Source: Streptomyces sp. AM 2-1-1 (lineage in GTDB: Bacteria; Actinomycetota; Actinomycetes; Streptomycetales; Streptomycetaceae). Taken from it: a DNA stretch of 64,000 nucleotides. Position 1 is the first letter of the stretch. Every line of letters begins with the position of its first letter. The notes below the pieces were generated by a model. It worked only from the letters and a program-made list of their open reading frames with translations, did no database searches and was not told the DNA's origin. The stretch spans positions 2,728,001-2,792,000 of the forward strand of contig NZ_CP119147.1 of the NCBI RefSeq assembly GCF_029167645.1, written 5' to 3'. Positions 51,411 to 59,873 of the stretch are shown piece after piece. The translations under genes were made by a program, and so were the position numbers.

Positions 51411-51657
51411 CCTGCCCTGATGGCCGGCGGTGGGGATGTCATACCGCAGGAGGAGACGGGGCCCGCGCCGTGCGACTCAAGTGGGCCACCGAACGGGCAC
51501 CGGGGCTGACGACCGGAGCACCGGGGACACGGAGGATGGAAGGGCCCGAAGGTGCCGCCGGTACCGGGGCGCCGGCCCGGTGCGTCCTCCCGGGCAGGCG
51601 GCCGGTGCGGGGGTGCCCGGGAGTCCTCCCCGTCCCCGTCCTCCCAGGAGCGCCCCC

Positions 51658-52428
51658 ATGACCACCGCACCCCCCGTCCCCCGTGCCACCGGCGTCGCCG
51701 CGCGCGCCACGGAGCTGTCGAAGGTCTACGGCCAGGGCGAGACCCAGGTGGTCGCCCTGGACCGGGTCTCCGTGGACTTCCCGCAGGGTGAGTTCACCGC
51801 GATCATGGGGCCGTCCGGCTCCGGCAAGTCCACGCTGATGCACTGCGTGGCCGGGCTCGACACGTTCAGCTCCGGGTCAGTGCGAATCGGCGGGACCGAG
51901 CTGGGCTCGCTCAAGGACAAGCAGCTCACCCAGCTCCGCCGGGACAAGATCGGCTTCATCTTCCAGGCGTTCAACCTGCTGCCGACGCTCACCGCGCTGG
52001 AGAACATCACGCTGCCGATGGACATCGCGGGCCGCAAGCCGGACGCGGCCTGGCTCCAGCAGGTCATCGACATGGTGGGACTCTCGGACCGGCTCAAGCA
52101 CCGGCCGACCCAGCTCTCCGGCGGCCAGCAGCAGCGCGTCGCGGTCGCCCGCGCCCTCGCCTCGCAGCCCGAGATCATCTTCGGCGACGAGCCGACCGGC
52201 AACCTCGACTCGCGGTCCGGTGCGGAAGTCCTGGGCTTCCTGCGCAACTCCGTGCGCGAACTGGGCCAGACCGTCGTGATGGTGACCCACGACCCGGTGG
52301 CCGCCTCCTACGCGGACCGGGTCGTCTTCCTCGCGGACGGCGCGGTCGTCGACGAGATGGCGCGGCCCACGGCCGACGGGGTGCTGGACCGGATGAAGGC
52401 GTTCGACGCCAAGGGCCGCACCAGCTGA
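51658..52428 (+). CDS. ABC transporter ATP-binding protein (LolD/MacB type)
   Basis: A 256-residue ATPase: Walker A GPSGSGKST at 51-59, Q-loop FQAFNLLPTLTALENITLPM, signature LSGGQQQR and Walker B EIIFGDEPTGNLD, the last typical of the LolD/MacB/FtsE branch. It begins with a short Pro/Ala leader; ATG 51658 has AGGAG about 8 nt upstream. It works with the FtsX-type permease encoded 85 nt downstream, probably extruding or mobilising a lipid, lipoprotein or drug at the membrane by mechanotransmission. Confidence 0.93.
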   Translation: MTTAPPVPRATGVAARATELSKVYGQGETQVVALDRVSVDFPQGEFTAIMGPSGSGKSTLMHCVAGLDTFSSGSVRIGGTELGSLKDKQLTQLRRDKIGFIFQAFNLLPTLTALENITLPMDIAGRKPDAAWLQQVIDMVGLSDRLKHRPTQLSGGQQQRVAVARALASQPEIIFGDEPTGNLDSRSGAEVLGFLRNSVRELGQTVVMVTHDPVAASYADRVVFLADGAVVDEMARPTADGVLDRMKAFDAKGRTS

Positions 52429-52513
52429 GCCGGGGACCGGCCCGGTCCCGTACTCCGTAACGCCCCCCCGGGCACGCCACGCCCTCCTTCGGACCTCATC
52501 CCAGGACACCCAC

Positions 52514-55045
52514 ATGTTCCGTACCGCCCTGCGCAATGTGCTCGCGCACAAGGCCAGGCTGTTGATGACCGTGCTCGCGGTCATGCTCGGCGTCGCCTTC
52601 GTCTCCGGCACGCTGATCTTCACCGACACCCTCGGCAACGCCTTCCGCAACCAGTCCGCCAAGAGCTACGACGACGTGGCCGTGGCCGTGTCGACGGCTT
52701 CCGGCCGCCATGACGACAGCGCCGCCGGCCTCGACGCCACGACCCTGGAGAGGATCCGGGCGCTGGACGGCGTGGCCGGCGCCACCGGGCGGGTGTCCGG
52801 CTTCGCCGGGGTCGCCGACCGGGACGGCAAGCTCATCGGCAACGGCTGGTCGACCACCGGCGGCAACTTCGCCCCCGGCGAGGACGGCGAGGACGCCTCC
52901 TACACCTTCACCTCCGGCGGCGGCCCGGCGAAGGACGGCCAGATCGCCCTGGACGCCTCCTCCGCCGGCAAGGGCCGCTACCACGTGGGCGACCGGGTGC
53001 GGGTGGCGACCAACGGGCCGGTGAAGGAGTACACCCTCACCGGCGTCTTCACCACCGAGGACGGGGCGGTCAACGCGGGCGGCAGCCTGGTCCTCTTCGA
53101 GGAGGCCACCGCGCAGCGGCTGTTCCTGCGGCCCGGGGAGTTCCAGGAGGCCACGGTCGCCGCGGCGCCCGGCGCCTCGGACGCGCAGCTGCTCGCCGAG
53201 GTGAAGACCCTGCTGCCGGAGGGCGCGGAGGCCCGGACCGGACAGGCCCTCGCCGACGAGCAGGCGGAGCAGATCGAGGACGGGCTGGGCAACCTCGACA
53301 CGATCCTGCTGGTCTTCGCCGGCATCGCGCTCTTCGTGGGCGTCTTCCTCATCGCCAACACCTTCAGCATGCTGATCGCCCAGCGCACCCGTGAGCTGGC
53401 CCTGATGCGCGCCGTCGGCGCCTCGCGCCGGCAGGTCAAGCGCTCGGTGCTGACGGAGGCGGCCCTGGTGGGGCTCATCGCCTCGGCGATCGGCTTCGCC
53501 CTGGGTGTCGGCCTCGCCGCCGCGCTGCGCTCGGCGATGGGCGTGATCGGCGGGAAGATTCCGGCGGGACCGCTGGTGGTCGCGCCGGGCACGGTGCTCG
53601 CCGCGTTCGGCGTGGGTGTCGTGATCACGGTCCTCGCCGCCTGGCTGCCCGCCCGACGGGCGGCGAAGATCGCCCCGGTGGCCGCCATGAGCAGTGTGCA
53701 CGCGGTGGCGAGCACCCGTTCCCTGGTCGTGCGGAACTCGATCGGCGGCGCCGTCACCCTGCTGGGTACCGCCGGGATCGTCGGCGGCGCGGCGACGGGG
53801 GGCACGAACGGCCGGGTGCTGATCGCGGGCGGCGCCTTCCTGGCGCTGATCGGCATCATCGTGCTGATCCCGCTGCTGTCGCGGCCTGCCGTCGCGCTGG
53901 TGCGCCCGCTGCTGACCAGGGTGTTCGGGGTCTCCGGGAAGCTGGCCGCACAGAACGCGGTGCGCAACCCGCGCCGTACCGGGGCCACCGCCTCCGCCCT
54001 GGCGATCGGGCTGACGCTGGTCACCGGCATCTCGGTGCTGGGCGTCACGCTCGGCCAGGCGGTCGACCGGATGACGACGGACAACATCAAGGCCGACTAC
54101 ATGGTCTCGATGGCGAGCGGCGACGCGCTGGACCCGGCCGCCCTGGAGGCGCTGCGGAAGGCGGACGGCGTCACCGCCGTCTCCCCGCAGCAGGCGAACT
54201 GGCTGACGCTCGGCGGCGAACAGCACGCGGCGTCCGGTGTCACCCCGGGGGACATCGAAGAGGTCTTCGCCCTCAAGACGGTCACCGGCTCGCTGGACTC
54301 GCTCGCCGCGGGCCGGATCGCGGTCGATGCGGACACCGCGCGGACCAACCACTGGAAGACCGGTGACACGCTGCCGGCGACCTTCGAGGACGAGAAGAAG
54401 GGCGAGGTGACGATCGGGGCGACCTACGAGTCGAACGAGTTCCTCTCCTCCCCCGTCCTGCTCCCGGAGGAACTGGCGAACGCCCACAGCGAGGTCCCCG
54501 ACATCCGGGAGATCTGGCTGACGACGGACGGCGGCGCCTCGGCCGCGAACGAGCGGGCCGTGGTGGACGCGCTCGGCGACAACCCGGCGATGAGCGTGAT
54601 GGACCGCCAGGACATGCGGGACATGTTCGGCGGCTTCATCAACCTGGCGCTGAACATCATGTACGGCCTGCTGGCGATGGCACTGCTCATCGCGGTGCTC
54701 GGGGTGGTCAACACCCTGGCCATGTCGGTCTTCGAACGCAAGCAGGAGATCGGGATGCTGCGGGCGATCGGCCTGGACCGGGCCCGGATCAAGCGCATGA
54801 TCAGGCTGGAGGCCGTGGTCATCTCGCTCTTCGGCGCGGTGGTCGGCGTGCTCCTGGGGACGTTCCTGGGCTGGGCGATCGGCCGTACGATCGCCTCCGC
54901 GATCCCGCACTACGAGCTGGTGATCCCGTGGGCCCGCATCGGGATCTTCCTGGTGCTCGCCGCGCTGGTGGGTGTCCTCGCGTCCCTCTGGCCCGCCCGC
55001 AGCGCCGCGCGGCTGAACATGCTGACGGCGATCAAGACGGAGTGA
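52514..55045 (+). CDS. FtsX-like ABC transporter permease
   Basis: An 843-residue permease. It has an N-terminal helix (LLMTVLAVMLGVAFVSGTLIF), a first extracytoplasmic domain (about 40-250), three helices with the FtsX block around MLIAQRTRELALMRAVGASRRQVKRSVLTEAALVG, a central set of helices, then a second large external domain and a final FtsX block (SVFERKQEIGMLRAIGLDRARIKRMI). Two FtsX domains in one chain mean a single protein supplies the whole membrane part. It pairs with the ATPase upstream. Confidence 0.93.
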   Translation: MFRTALRNVLAHKARLLMTVLAVMLGVAFVSGTLIFTDTLGNAFRNQSAKSYDDVAVAVSTASGRHDDSAAGLDATTLERIRALDGVAGATGRVSGFAGVADRDGKLIGNGWSTTGGNFAPGEDGEDASYTFTSGGGPAKDGQIALDASSAGKGRYHVGDRVRVATNGPVKEYTLTGVFTTEDGAVNAGGSLVLFEEATAQRLFLRPGEFQEATVAAAPGASDAQLLAEVKTLLPEGAEARTGQALADEQAEQIEDGLGNLDTILLVFAGIALFVGVFLIANTFSMLIAQRTRELALMRAVGASRRQVKRSVLTEAALVGLIASAIGFALGVGLAAALRSAMGVIGGKIPAGPLVVAPGTVLAAFGVGVVITVLAAWLPARRAAKIAPVAAMSSVHAVASTRSLVVRNSIGGAVTLLGTAGIVGGAATGGTNGRVLIAGGAFLALIGIIVLIPLLSRPAVALVRPLLTRVFGVSGKLAAQNAVRNPRRTGATASALAIGLTLVTGISVLGVTLGQAVDRMTTDNIKADYMVSMASGDALDPAALEALRKADGVTAVSPQQANWLTLGGEQHAASGVTPGDIEEVFALKTVTGSLDSLAAGRIAVDADTARTNHWKTGDTLPATFEDEKKGEVTIGATYESNEFLSSPVLLPEELANAHSEVPDIREIWLTTDGGASAANERAVVDALGDNPAMSVMDRQDMRDMFGGFINLALNIMYGLLAMALLIAVLGVVNTLAMSVFERKQEIGMLRAIGLDRARIKRMIRLEAVVISLFGAVVGVLLGTFLGWAIGRTIASAIPHYELVIPWARIGIFLVLAALVGVLASLWPARSAARLNMLTAIKTE

Positions 55046-55051
55046 CGGGAC

Positions 55052-55131
55052 GGCCGTCGGGGAGAACCGGCGGCCGTGGGGGAGAACTGGGGGCCGTCGG
55101 GGAGAACCGGCGGCCGTGATGGAGGACCGGG
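55052..55131. repeat. 20-bp tandem repeat, four copies
   Basis: Four units of 20 bp, close to GGCCGTCGGGGAGAACCGGC, begin at 55052, 55072, 55092 and 55112. Units 1 and 3 are identical; 2 and 4 differ. The array sits between the permease stop and its terminator. Confidence 0.85.
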
Positions 55132-55165
55132 GGCCGGAGACCGCGTGGGACGCGGTCTCCGGCCC
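55131..55165. terminator. Terminator after the FtsX permease
   Basis: GGGCCGGAGACCGCG (55131-55145) pairs perfectly with CGCGGTCTCCGGCCC (55151-55165) across a 5-nt loop. It lies between the permease gene and the convergent methyltransferase gene. Confidence 0.85.
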
Positions 55166-55214
55166 TTGTGCGCGGGGCGACCGGCAGTGATCGGTACGTG
55201 CGCGGGCAGGTGGG

Positions 55215-56522
55215 TCAGTCGGTGGCGGAAGCCGTCCAGCGGCGGGCGCGGGCGGGCATGCCGGAGTGTCCGGTGTCGGTCGGCCGGACGGCGAGGATCT
55301 GGTTGACGCCGATCTTGTTGTGCTCGAAGGAGAGCGCGGAAGCGGCCATGTAGAGCCGCCAGACCCGGGCCCGTCCGGGCGAGGTGGCCGCCACCGCGGC
55401 GGCCCAGTTCCCCTCCAGGTTGGCCACCCACTGACGCAGCGTCAACGCGTAGTGCTCGCGCAGCGCTTCGACGTCCCGCGCCTCGAAGCCGGCCTCCTCC
55501 AGGATGCCGAGCGTCCGCCCCACCGGGGCGAGTTCACCGTCCGGGAAGACATAGGCGTCGATGAACTCGTCGATGTGATAGGCCTCTTCGTCCTTCTCGG
55601 GCCGACGGGCGATCTGGTGGTTGAGCAGGCGGCCACCGGGCTTGAGGAGGGCGAAGAGGTCGTCGGCGTACTCCCGGTAGCGGACGGATCCGACGTGTTC
55701 GGCCATACCGATGGAGGAGATGGCGTCGTACGGTCCGTCGCGCACGTCCCGGTAGTCCTGCACCCGGATCTCGACCCGGTCCGTCAGCCCTTCCTCGGCG
55801 ACCCGCTTGCGGGCGTAGGTGGCCTGTTCGGCGGAGAGGGTCACGCCGGTGACGACGGCGCCGTACTCGCGGGCGGCGTGGACGGCCATCGAACCCCAGC
55901 CGCATCCGACGTCCAGGAGGCGGTCGCCCTCCTTGAGGGCGAGCTTGCGGCAGACCAGGTCGAGCTTGTCGCGCTGGGCGTCCTCCAGGGTGCCGCCGTC
56001 CTCCCAGTAGGCGCAGGAGTAGACCATCGACGGGCCGAGGACCAACGCGTAGAAGTCGTTGCCCACGTCGTAGTGGTGGCTGATGGCCTCCCTGTCCCGG
56101 CGCCGGGTGTGCAGCGGGCCGGTGCGGCGGAGGTGCATCTCCTCGCGGGGCGGGGCGGGCGGGGGGTAGGGGCCCGCGAGCCGGGCGAGGCCCTTGGCGA
56201 AGGCCCGGACCTTCGGATCGCGCAGCGGGTGGACGGTGTCCTTGGCGTCGGCGCCCCGGTCCCAGAGGAGGGAGGCGATGCGGTCGAGGGCCTCGTACAG
56301 ATTGCCCTCGACGTCGATCTCCCCGGCCACCCAGCCCCGGGCCAGCCCCAGTTCGCCCGGCTTCCACAGCAGCCGGCGCAGCGCGCGGCGGTGGCGGACG
56401 ACGAGAGTGGGGGCATCGGGCGGTCCGGCTTCACTGCCGTCCCAGGCCCGGATCCGAACCGGAAGGGGTTCTCCGAGCAGTTCCGTAAAAAGAGCGGTCA
56501 GCCGCGACGCGGCGTCTGCCAT
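55215..56522 (-). CDS. Cyclopropane-fatty-acid synthase family methyltransferase
   Basis: A 435-residue enzyme that would transfer a methylene or methyl group from S-adenosylmethionine to unsaturated lipid chains. An N-terminal lipid-binding region (about 1-140) includes LGLARGWVAGEIDVEGNLYEALD. The active-site block ISHHYDVGNDFYALVLGPSMVYSCAYW is followed by the SAM-binding motif LLDVGCGWGSMA at 202-213 and GMAEHVG. ATG 56522 has GGAGGT 7 nt upstream. It lies between the exporter genes and ndh. Confidence 0.92.
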   Translation of the reverse strand: MADAASRLTALFTELLGEPLPVRIRAWDGSEAGPPDAPTLVVRHRRALRRLLWKPGELGLARGWVAGEIDVEGNLYEALDRIASLLWDRGADAKDTVHPLRDPKVRAFAKGLARLAGPYPPPAPPREEMHLRRTGPLHTRRRDREAISHHYDVGNDFYALVLGPSMVYSCAYWEDGGTLEDAQRDKLDLVCRKLALKEGDRLLDVGCGWGSMAVHAAREYGAVVTGVTLSAEQATYARKRVAEEGLTDRVEIRVQDYRDVRDGPYDAISSIGMAEHVGSVRYREYADDLFALLKPGGRLLNHQIARRPEKDEEAYHIDEFIDAYVFPDGELAPVGRTLGILEEAGFEARDVEALREHYALTLRQWVANLEGNWAAAVAATSPGRARVWRLYMAASALSFEHNKIGVNQILAVRPTDTGHSGMPARARRWTASATD

Positions 56523-56886
56523 GGCGCACACCTCCGTGGTGGTGTTTCCCAAAAATGCCCATATGCGTGCACATGCATCATCGCCTCGCCGATGAGCGCC
56601 AGCGCCACGGCGGGGTGACACCTGCGTCAACTGTGGCCGGGACGGCCCTCATCCCGCTACCGGGCAATACTTGAGCAAAGTACATGTAACAGCCAAGGAC
56701 TTCTGGGGGCCTCTCCCCGATCCGGACGCGAGATCCACGCCCCGCTCCGGGCCCGTCCCGTCACGCCCGGAGACGCCGAAGGGGCCGCCCGCACCACGGA
56801 TGGCGGGCGGCCCCTTCGGGCGTCGTACGGGTACGGCTACCGGCGGCCGGCACCGACGCGCGGTGACGGAACCGGGTGGGGCGGGG
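56523..56886. other. 364-bp intergenic region with ndh terminator
   Basis: CGAAGGGGCCGCCCGC (56777-56792) and GCGGGCGGCCCCTTCG (56803-56818) form a perfect 16-bp stem beyond the ndh stop. The remainder upstream of the methyltransferase gene (56523-56700) is relatively AT-rich and should hold its promoter, which I could not fix. No gene is seen. Confidence 0.6.
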
Positions 56887-58269
56887 TCAGGCCTTCGCCT
56901 TCTCGCCTTCGGCCTTCACGGCGGCGGGAGCCGGAGCCGGCTTCGCGGCCTCGTAGAACTCCTCGCGCGGCGTCTCCATGGCGCCCAGCGAGACGACCTC
57001 ACGCTTGAGGAACATCGCGAGGGTCCAGTCGGCGAAGACACGGATCTTGCGGTTGAACGTCGGCATCGCCATGCCGTGGTAGCCACGGTGCATGTACCAG
57101 GCGAGACGGCCCTTGAGCTTGATCTTCACCTTGCCCAGGACGATCATCGCGACGCCCTTGTGCAGGCCGAGACCGGCGACCGCACCCTTGTTGGCGTGCT
57201 CGTACGTCTTCTGCGGGAAGCCGCGCATGCCCGAGACGACGTTGTCGCCGAGGACCTTGGCCTGGCGCAGCGCGTGCTGGGCGTTCGGCGGGCACCAGGC
57301 GTTCGGGTTGCCGGCCTTGCGGCCGACCATGTCCGGGACCTGGGCGTTGTCGCCGGCGGCCCAGATGTAGTCGGTGCCCTGCACCTGGAGCTTCTCGCTG
57401 GTGTCCACGTGACCACGCGGGCCGAGCGGCAGGCCGAAGCGGGAGAGCGCCGGGTTCGGCTTCACACCGGCGGTCCACACGATGGTGCTGGAGTCGACCT
57501 CCAGGCCGTTCTTCAGCACGACGTGACCGTCGACGCAGCTGTCCATGGAGGTGGAGAGGTAGATCTCCACGCCACGGCTCTCGAGGTGCTCCTTGCCGTA
57601 CGCACCCAGCTTCGGGCCGACCTCGGGAAGGATCTTGTCGGCGGCGTCGACGAGGACGAAGCGCATGTCCTCGCGCTTGACGTTCGTGTAGTACTTGGCC
57701 GCGTCCCGGGCCATGTCCTCGACCTCACCGACGGTCTCCGCACCGGCGAAGCCACCGCCGACGAAGACGAAGGTCAGCGCCTTGCGGCGGATCTCCTCGT
57801 CGGTCGTGGAGTCGGCCTTGTCCAGCTGCTCCAGGACGTGGTTGCGCAGGCCGATGGCCTCCTCGATGCCCTTCATGCCGATGCCCTGCTCGGCGAGGCC
57901 GGGGATCGGGAAGGTGCGGGAGACCGCGCCCATCGCGATGACGAGGTAGTCGAAGGGCAGCTCGTAGGCCTCGCCGACGATCGGCGCGACCGTGGCGACC
58001 TTGCGGTCCTGGTCGATGGTCGTCACACGACCGGTGAGAACCTCAGCCTTGGGCAGCACGCGTCGCAAGGGGACGACGACGTGCCGAGGCGAGATGCTGC
58101 CTGCAGCAGCTTCGGGAAGAAAGGGCTGGTACGTCATGTACGAGCGCGGGTCGACGACCGTGACGGTCGCCTCTCCGTAGCGCATCTTCTTGAGAATGCG
58201 TCGAGCTGCGTACAGGCCTACGTACCCACCGCCTACAACGAGGATCCTGGGACGCTCCGTGGTGCTCAT
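56887..58269 (-). CDS. ndh: Type II NADH dehydrogenase
   Basis: A 460-residue single-subunit flavoenzyme that passes electrons from NADH to menaquinone without pumping protons. FAD motif RILVVGGGYVGLYAARRI at the N-terminus; NAD motif TFVFVGGGFAGAETVGE near residue 165; second FAD contact YIWAAGDNAQVPD. The C-terminal region (LKGRLAWYMHRGYHGMAMPTFNRKIRVFADWTLAMFL) is the membrane-anchoring amphipathic part. ATG 58269 begins MSTTERPRILV. A Rex-like redox operator lies 320 bp upstream. Confidence 0.95.
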   Translation of the reverse strand: MSTTERPRILVVGGGYVGLYAARRILKKMRYGEATVTVVDPRSYMTYQPFLPEAAAGSISPRHVVVPLRRVLPKAEVLTGRVTTIDQDRKVATVAPIVGEAYELPFDYLVIAMGAVSRTFPIPGLAEQGIGMKGIEEAIGLRNHVLEQLDKADSTTDEEIRRKALTFVFVGGGFAGAETVGEVEDMARDAAKYYTNVKREDMRFVLVDAADKILPEVGPKLGAYGKEHLESRGVEIYLSTSMDSCVDGHVVLKNGLEVDSSTIVWTAGVKPNPALSRFGLPLGPRGHVDTSEKLQVQGTDYIWAAGDNAQVPDMVGRKAGNPNAWCPPNAQHALRQAKVLGDNVVSGMRGFPQKTYEHANKGAVAGLGLHKGVAMIVLGKVKIKLKGRLAWYMHRGYHGMAMPTFNRKIRVFADWTLAMFLKREVVSLGAMETPREEFYEAAKPAPAPAAVKAEGEKAKA

Positions 58270-58820
58270 GCAATCGAGTATCCACCCCACCCGGGGGGGT
58301 AGCTCGTGAGCCCCTTCACAAGGTACCCGGCCCCCTCTGCTACACTGCGCCGCCCGCGTGACCCAGATCATGGTCAACACGGGGAACCCCAGCACTGCGG
58401 AGAACGTTGTTCACCACTTGTGAGCTGGTCCTTGGCCCCGCCGCGACAGCCCCGCGCCCGCCTCCCACCCGTTCCACTCCTCCCGCGCGCGGGAGGAGTG
58501 GGACGCCCGCGCGTACCGCACGAAACCTCCTCACGGGCCCATTCGCACCCCGGAGAGGGAAGAACTTGCCCCGCACGGGCCGAAATCCTTGTGAAGAAGT
58601 TCACGAACCTCGTTCCGACGCCTCCCCGAACGCCTCTGCGAAGGCCGCCCGAGCGCCCAGTAAAGCATCAGAGGTGCAGGCCGGGACCCATGTGAGCGCG
58701 CGAATCCCGGGAGGTGAGCGTGCACCCGGGGAACGCCCGCGACGGTGGCCCCGCGGGGGTCCGGCAGCGGGAGCGCCGCCGGACGAGCGGGCCCGCCGGG
58801 GACGCCCGCACACTGGAGGT
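58270..58820. promoter_or_regulatory. 551-bp divergent region: ndh leader, palindrome and Rex-like site
   Basis: No protein gene is supported. A 28-nt perfect palindrome occupies 58474-58501 (CCACTCCTCCCGCG followed by its reverse complement). TTGTGAAGAAGTTCACGA at 58589-58606 matches the Rex operator form TGTGAA-N4-TTCACA with one mismatch. GGAGGT at 58815-58820 directly precedes the antitoxin-like ATG. Confidence 0.55.
58589..58606. promoter_or_regulatory. Candidate Rex (NADH/NAD+) operator
   Basis: TTGTGAAGAAGTTCACGA fits the Streptomyces Rex consensus (TGTGAACGCGTTCACA) in both half-sites except the last base. Rex represses respiratory genes including ndh when NADH is low. It lies well upstream of the ndh start, implying a long leader or an upstream promoter. 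Confidence 0.55.
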
Positions 58821-59084
58821 ATGACGAAGCGAACCGTCACGGTCCAGGACGCCTGCGCCGACCCCGCGGCCTCCATCGGCCACGCCGAGCGGGGCGAACC
58901 CACCGTGATCACGCGCGACGGCGAGCCGGTGGCGGCCGTGGTGCCGATCGCGGACTTCGAGGCCCTGGAGGAAGCGGCCGACGTCCTCGACATGGAAGCG
59001 GTGCTGGCGGGGGTCGACCCCACCACGACCGTGGCCGAACTGCTCACGGACGTCCTCACCGAGCGACCGGACGAGAAGCGGTGA
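58821..59084 (+). CDS. Phd/YefM-like antitoxin, orphan copy
   Basis: An 87-residue protein (MTKRTVTVQDACADPAASIG) with the Phd/YefM core GEPTVITRDGEPVAAVVPIADFEALEEAADV. It is paralogous to the antitoxin at 59601, which shares the PTVITRNGEPVAAVVPISDF block. Antitoxins of this family neutralise RelE/YoeB or Doc toxins and autoregulate. No intact toxin follows; only a toxin fragment 300 nt on. GGAGGT abuts the ATG at 58821, an unusually short spacing. Confidence 0.75.
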   Translation: MTKRTVTVQDACADPAASIGHAERGEPTVITRDGEPVAAVVPIADFEALEEAADVLDMEAVLAGVDPTTTVAELLTDVLTERPDEKR

Positions 59085-59392
59085 GCCGGGCACCGGGGCC
59101 CTGACCCGTAACCACCCGGAGGGGGCAGTGTCCGCGTACCCCCGACACGCCGGCCCGACGAACGGCCGCAGCGGTACGGAAAGCCCGCACCAGACCGGTC
59201 CCGTCCCTCCGCGTCCCCGTCACGGCACCCCGACCGGGCGGTGTCCACCGCCGTGACTGAGGACGGGCGGCCCCGAGTGATGCCTCCGGGGCCGCCCGCT
59301 CACTCGTGGGACCCCGTTCACTCAGCGGGTCGGCTCACCGAGCGGGCCGCTCACCGCTGCGGGCTGCTGTCGAGAAGACGATCCCGTCGGTT
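59085..59392. other. 308-bp region where a toxin 5' half should be
   Basis: Nothing here resembles the first 40 codons of the RelE-like toxin. Unrelated GC-rich sequence separates the orphan antitoxin from the toxin fragment. Confidence 0.5.
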
Positions 59393-59523
59393 GAACTTGT
59401 CGGCTCCTCAGGTCTCCACCGGCTACGGGTCGGGAAGCACCGGGTCGCCTACCAGGTCGAGAACGACCGACTCGTGATCCTCGTCGTCAAGGTCGGTGAC
59501 CGGCGCGACGTCTGCCGGAGCAT
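59393..59523 (+). pseudogene. 3' fragment of a RelE/ParE-like toxin gene
   Basis: The segment encodes ELVGSSGLHRLRVGKHRVAYQ and on to GDRRDVCRS, matching the second half of the intact toxin at 59870. From the codons for HRVAYQ to RRDV about 75 nt are identical to 60049-60125. The catalytic-fold N-terminal half is missing, so this copy is dead. Near-identity, while the paired antitoxins have diverged, suggests a recent duplication or gene conversion of the toxin end. Confidence 0.8.
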
Positions 59524-59571
59524 CGGATCGCTCCCAATCGCTTCCAAAGTGCTCTTCGCCCGACCCGGCGG

Positions 59572-59594
59572 GTGTACACACTTGCGCGTACACT
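59572..59594 (+). promoter_or_regulatory. Operator and leaderless promoter of the intact TA pair
   Basis: GTGTAC (59572-59577) and GTACAC (59588-59593) form an inverted repeat. TACACT at 59589-59594 is a -10 element placed 6 nt before the ATG at 59601, so the message is likely leaderless and the operator covers the -10, allowing autorepression. Confidence 0.55.
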
Positions 59595-59600
59595 TTTCTC

Positions 59601-59873
59601 ATGACTGAGACGACCGCTACCGTGCGAGAAGCCCGCGCTCACCTTGCGGACCACATCAATCGCGCCGAGGAGGGCACGCCCACGGTGATCACCCGCAACG
59701 GGGAGCCTGTTGCCGCTGTGGTCCCGATCTCCGACTTCTACGCACTGGAGGATGCGGCGGACGTCCTGCTGACGAGGGAAGCGGAAGCGGTCCTGGCCCA
59801 AGGCGGCCCGACCGTGACCATGGCCGAGCTGCTGGCCGATCTCTTCACCGAACGCTCCGAAGGCGCGGCGTGA
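59601..59873 (+). CDS. Phd/YefM-like antitoxin
   Basis: A 90-residue antitoxin (MTETTATVREARAHLADHIN) with the Phd/YefM fold motif TPTVITRNGEPVAAVVPISDFYALEDAADV and an acidic C-terminal helix that should block the toxin. No Shine-Dalgarno is present; a -10 sits just upstream. The toxin gene overlaps its stop by 4 nt. It is probably autoregulated through the GTGTAC/GTACAC operator. Confidence 0.88.
   Translation: MTETTATVREARAHLADHINRAEEGTPTVITRNGEPVAAVVPISDFYALEDAADVLLTREAEAVLAQGGPTVTMAELLADLFTERSEGAA

Noticed and set aside
52496..54910. An 804-codon reverse frame over the FtsX permease
   Set aside because: Antisense shadow, Arg/Gly/Asp-rich without domains, against a well-formed permease on the forward strand.
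58437..58520. The 28-nt palindrome as the terminator of ndh or the antitoxin gene
   Set aside because: Both genes start, rather than end, on either side of it.
59306..59608. A 100-codon frame covering the toxin fragment as an intact gene
   Set aside because: Only the centre resembles the toxin. The N-terminal part is unrelated, and the end runs into the next antitoxin start.
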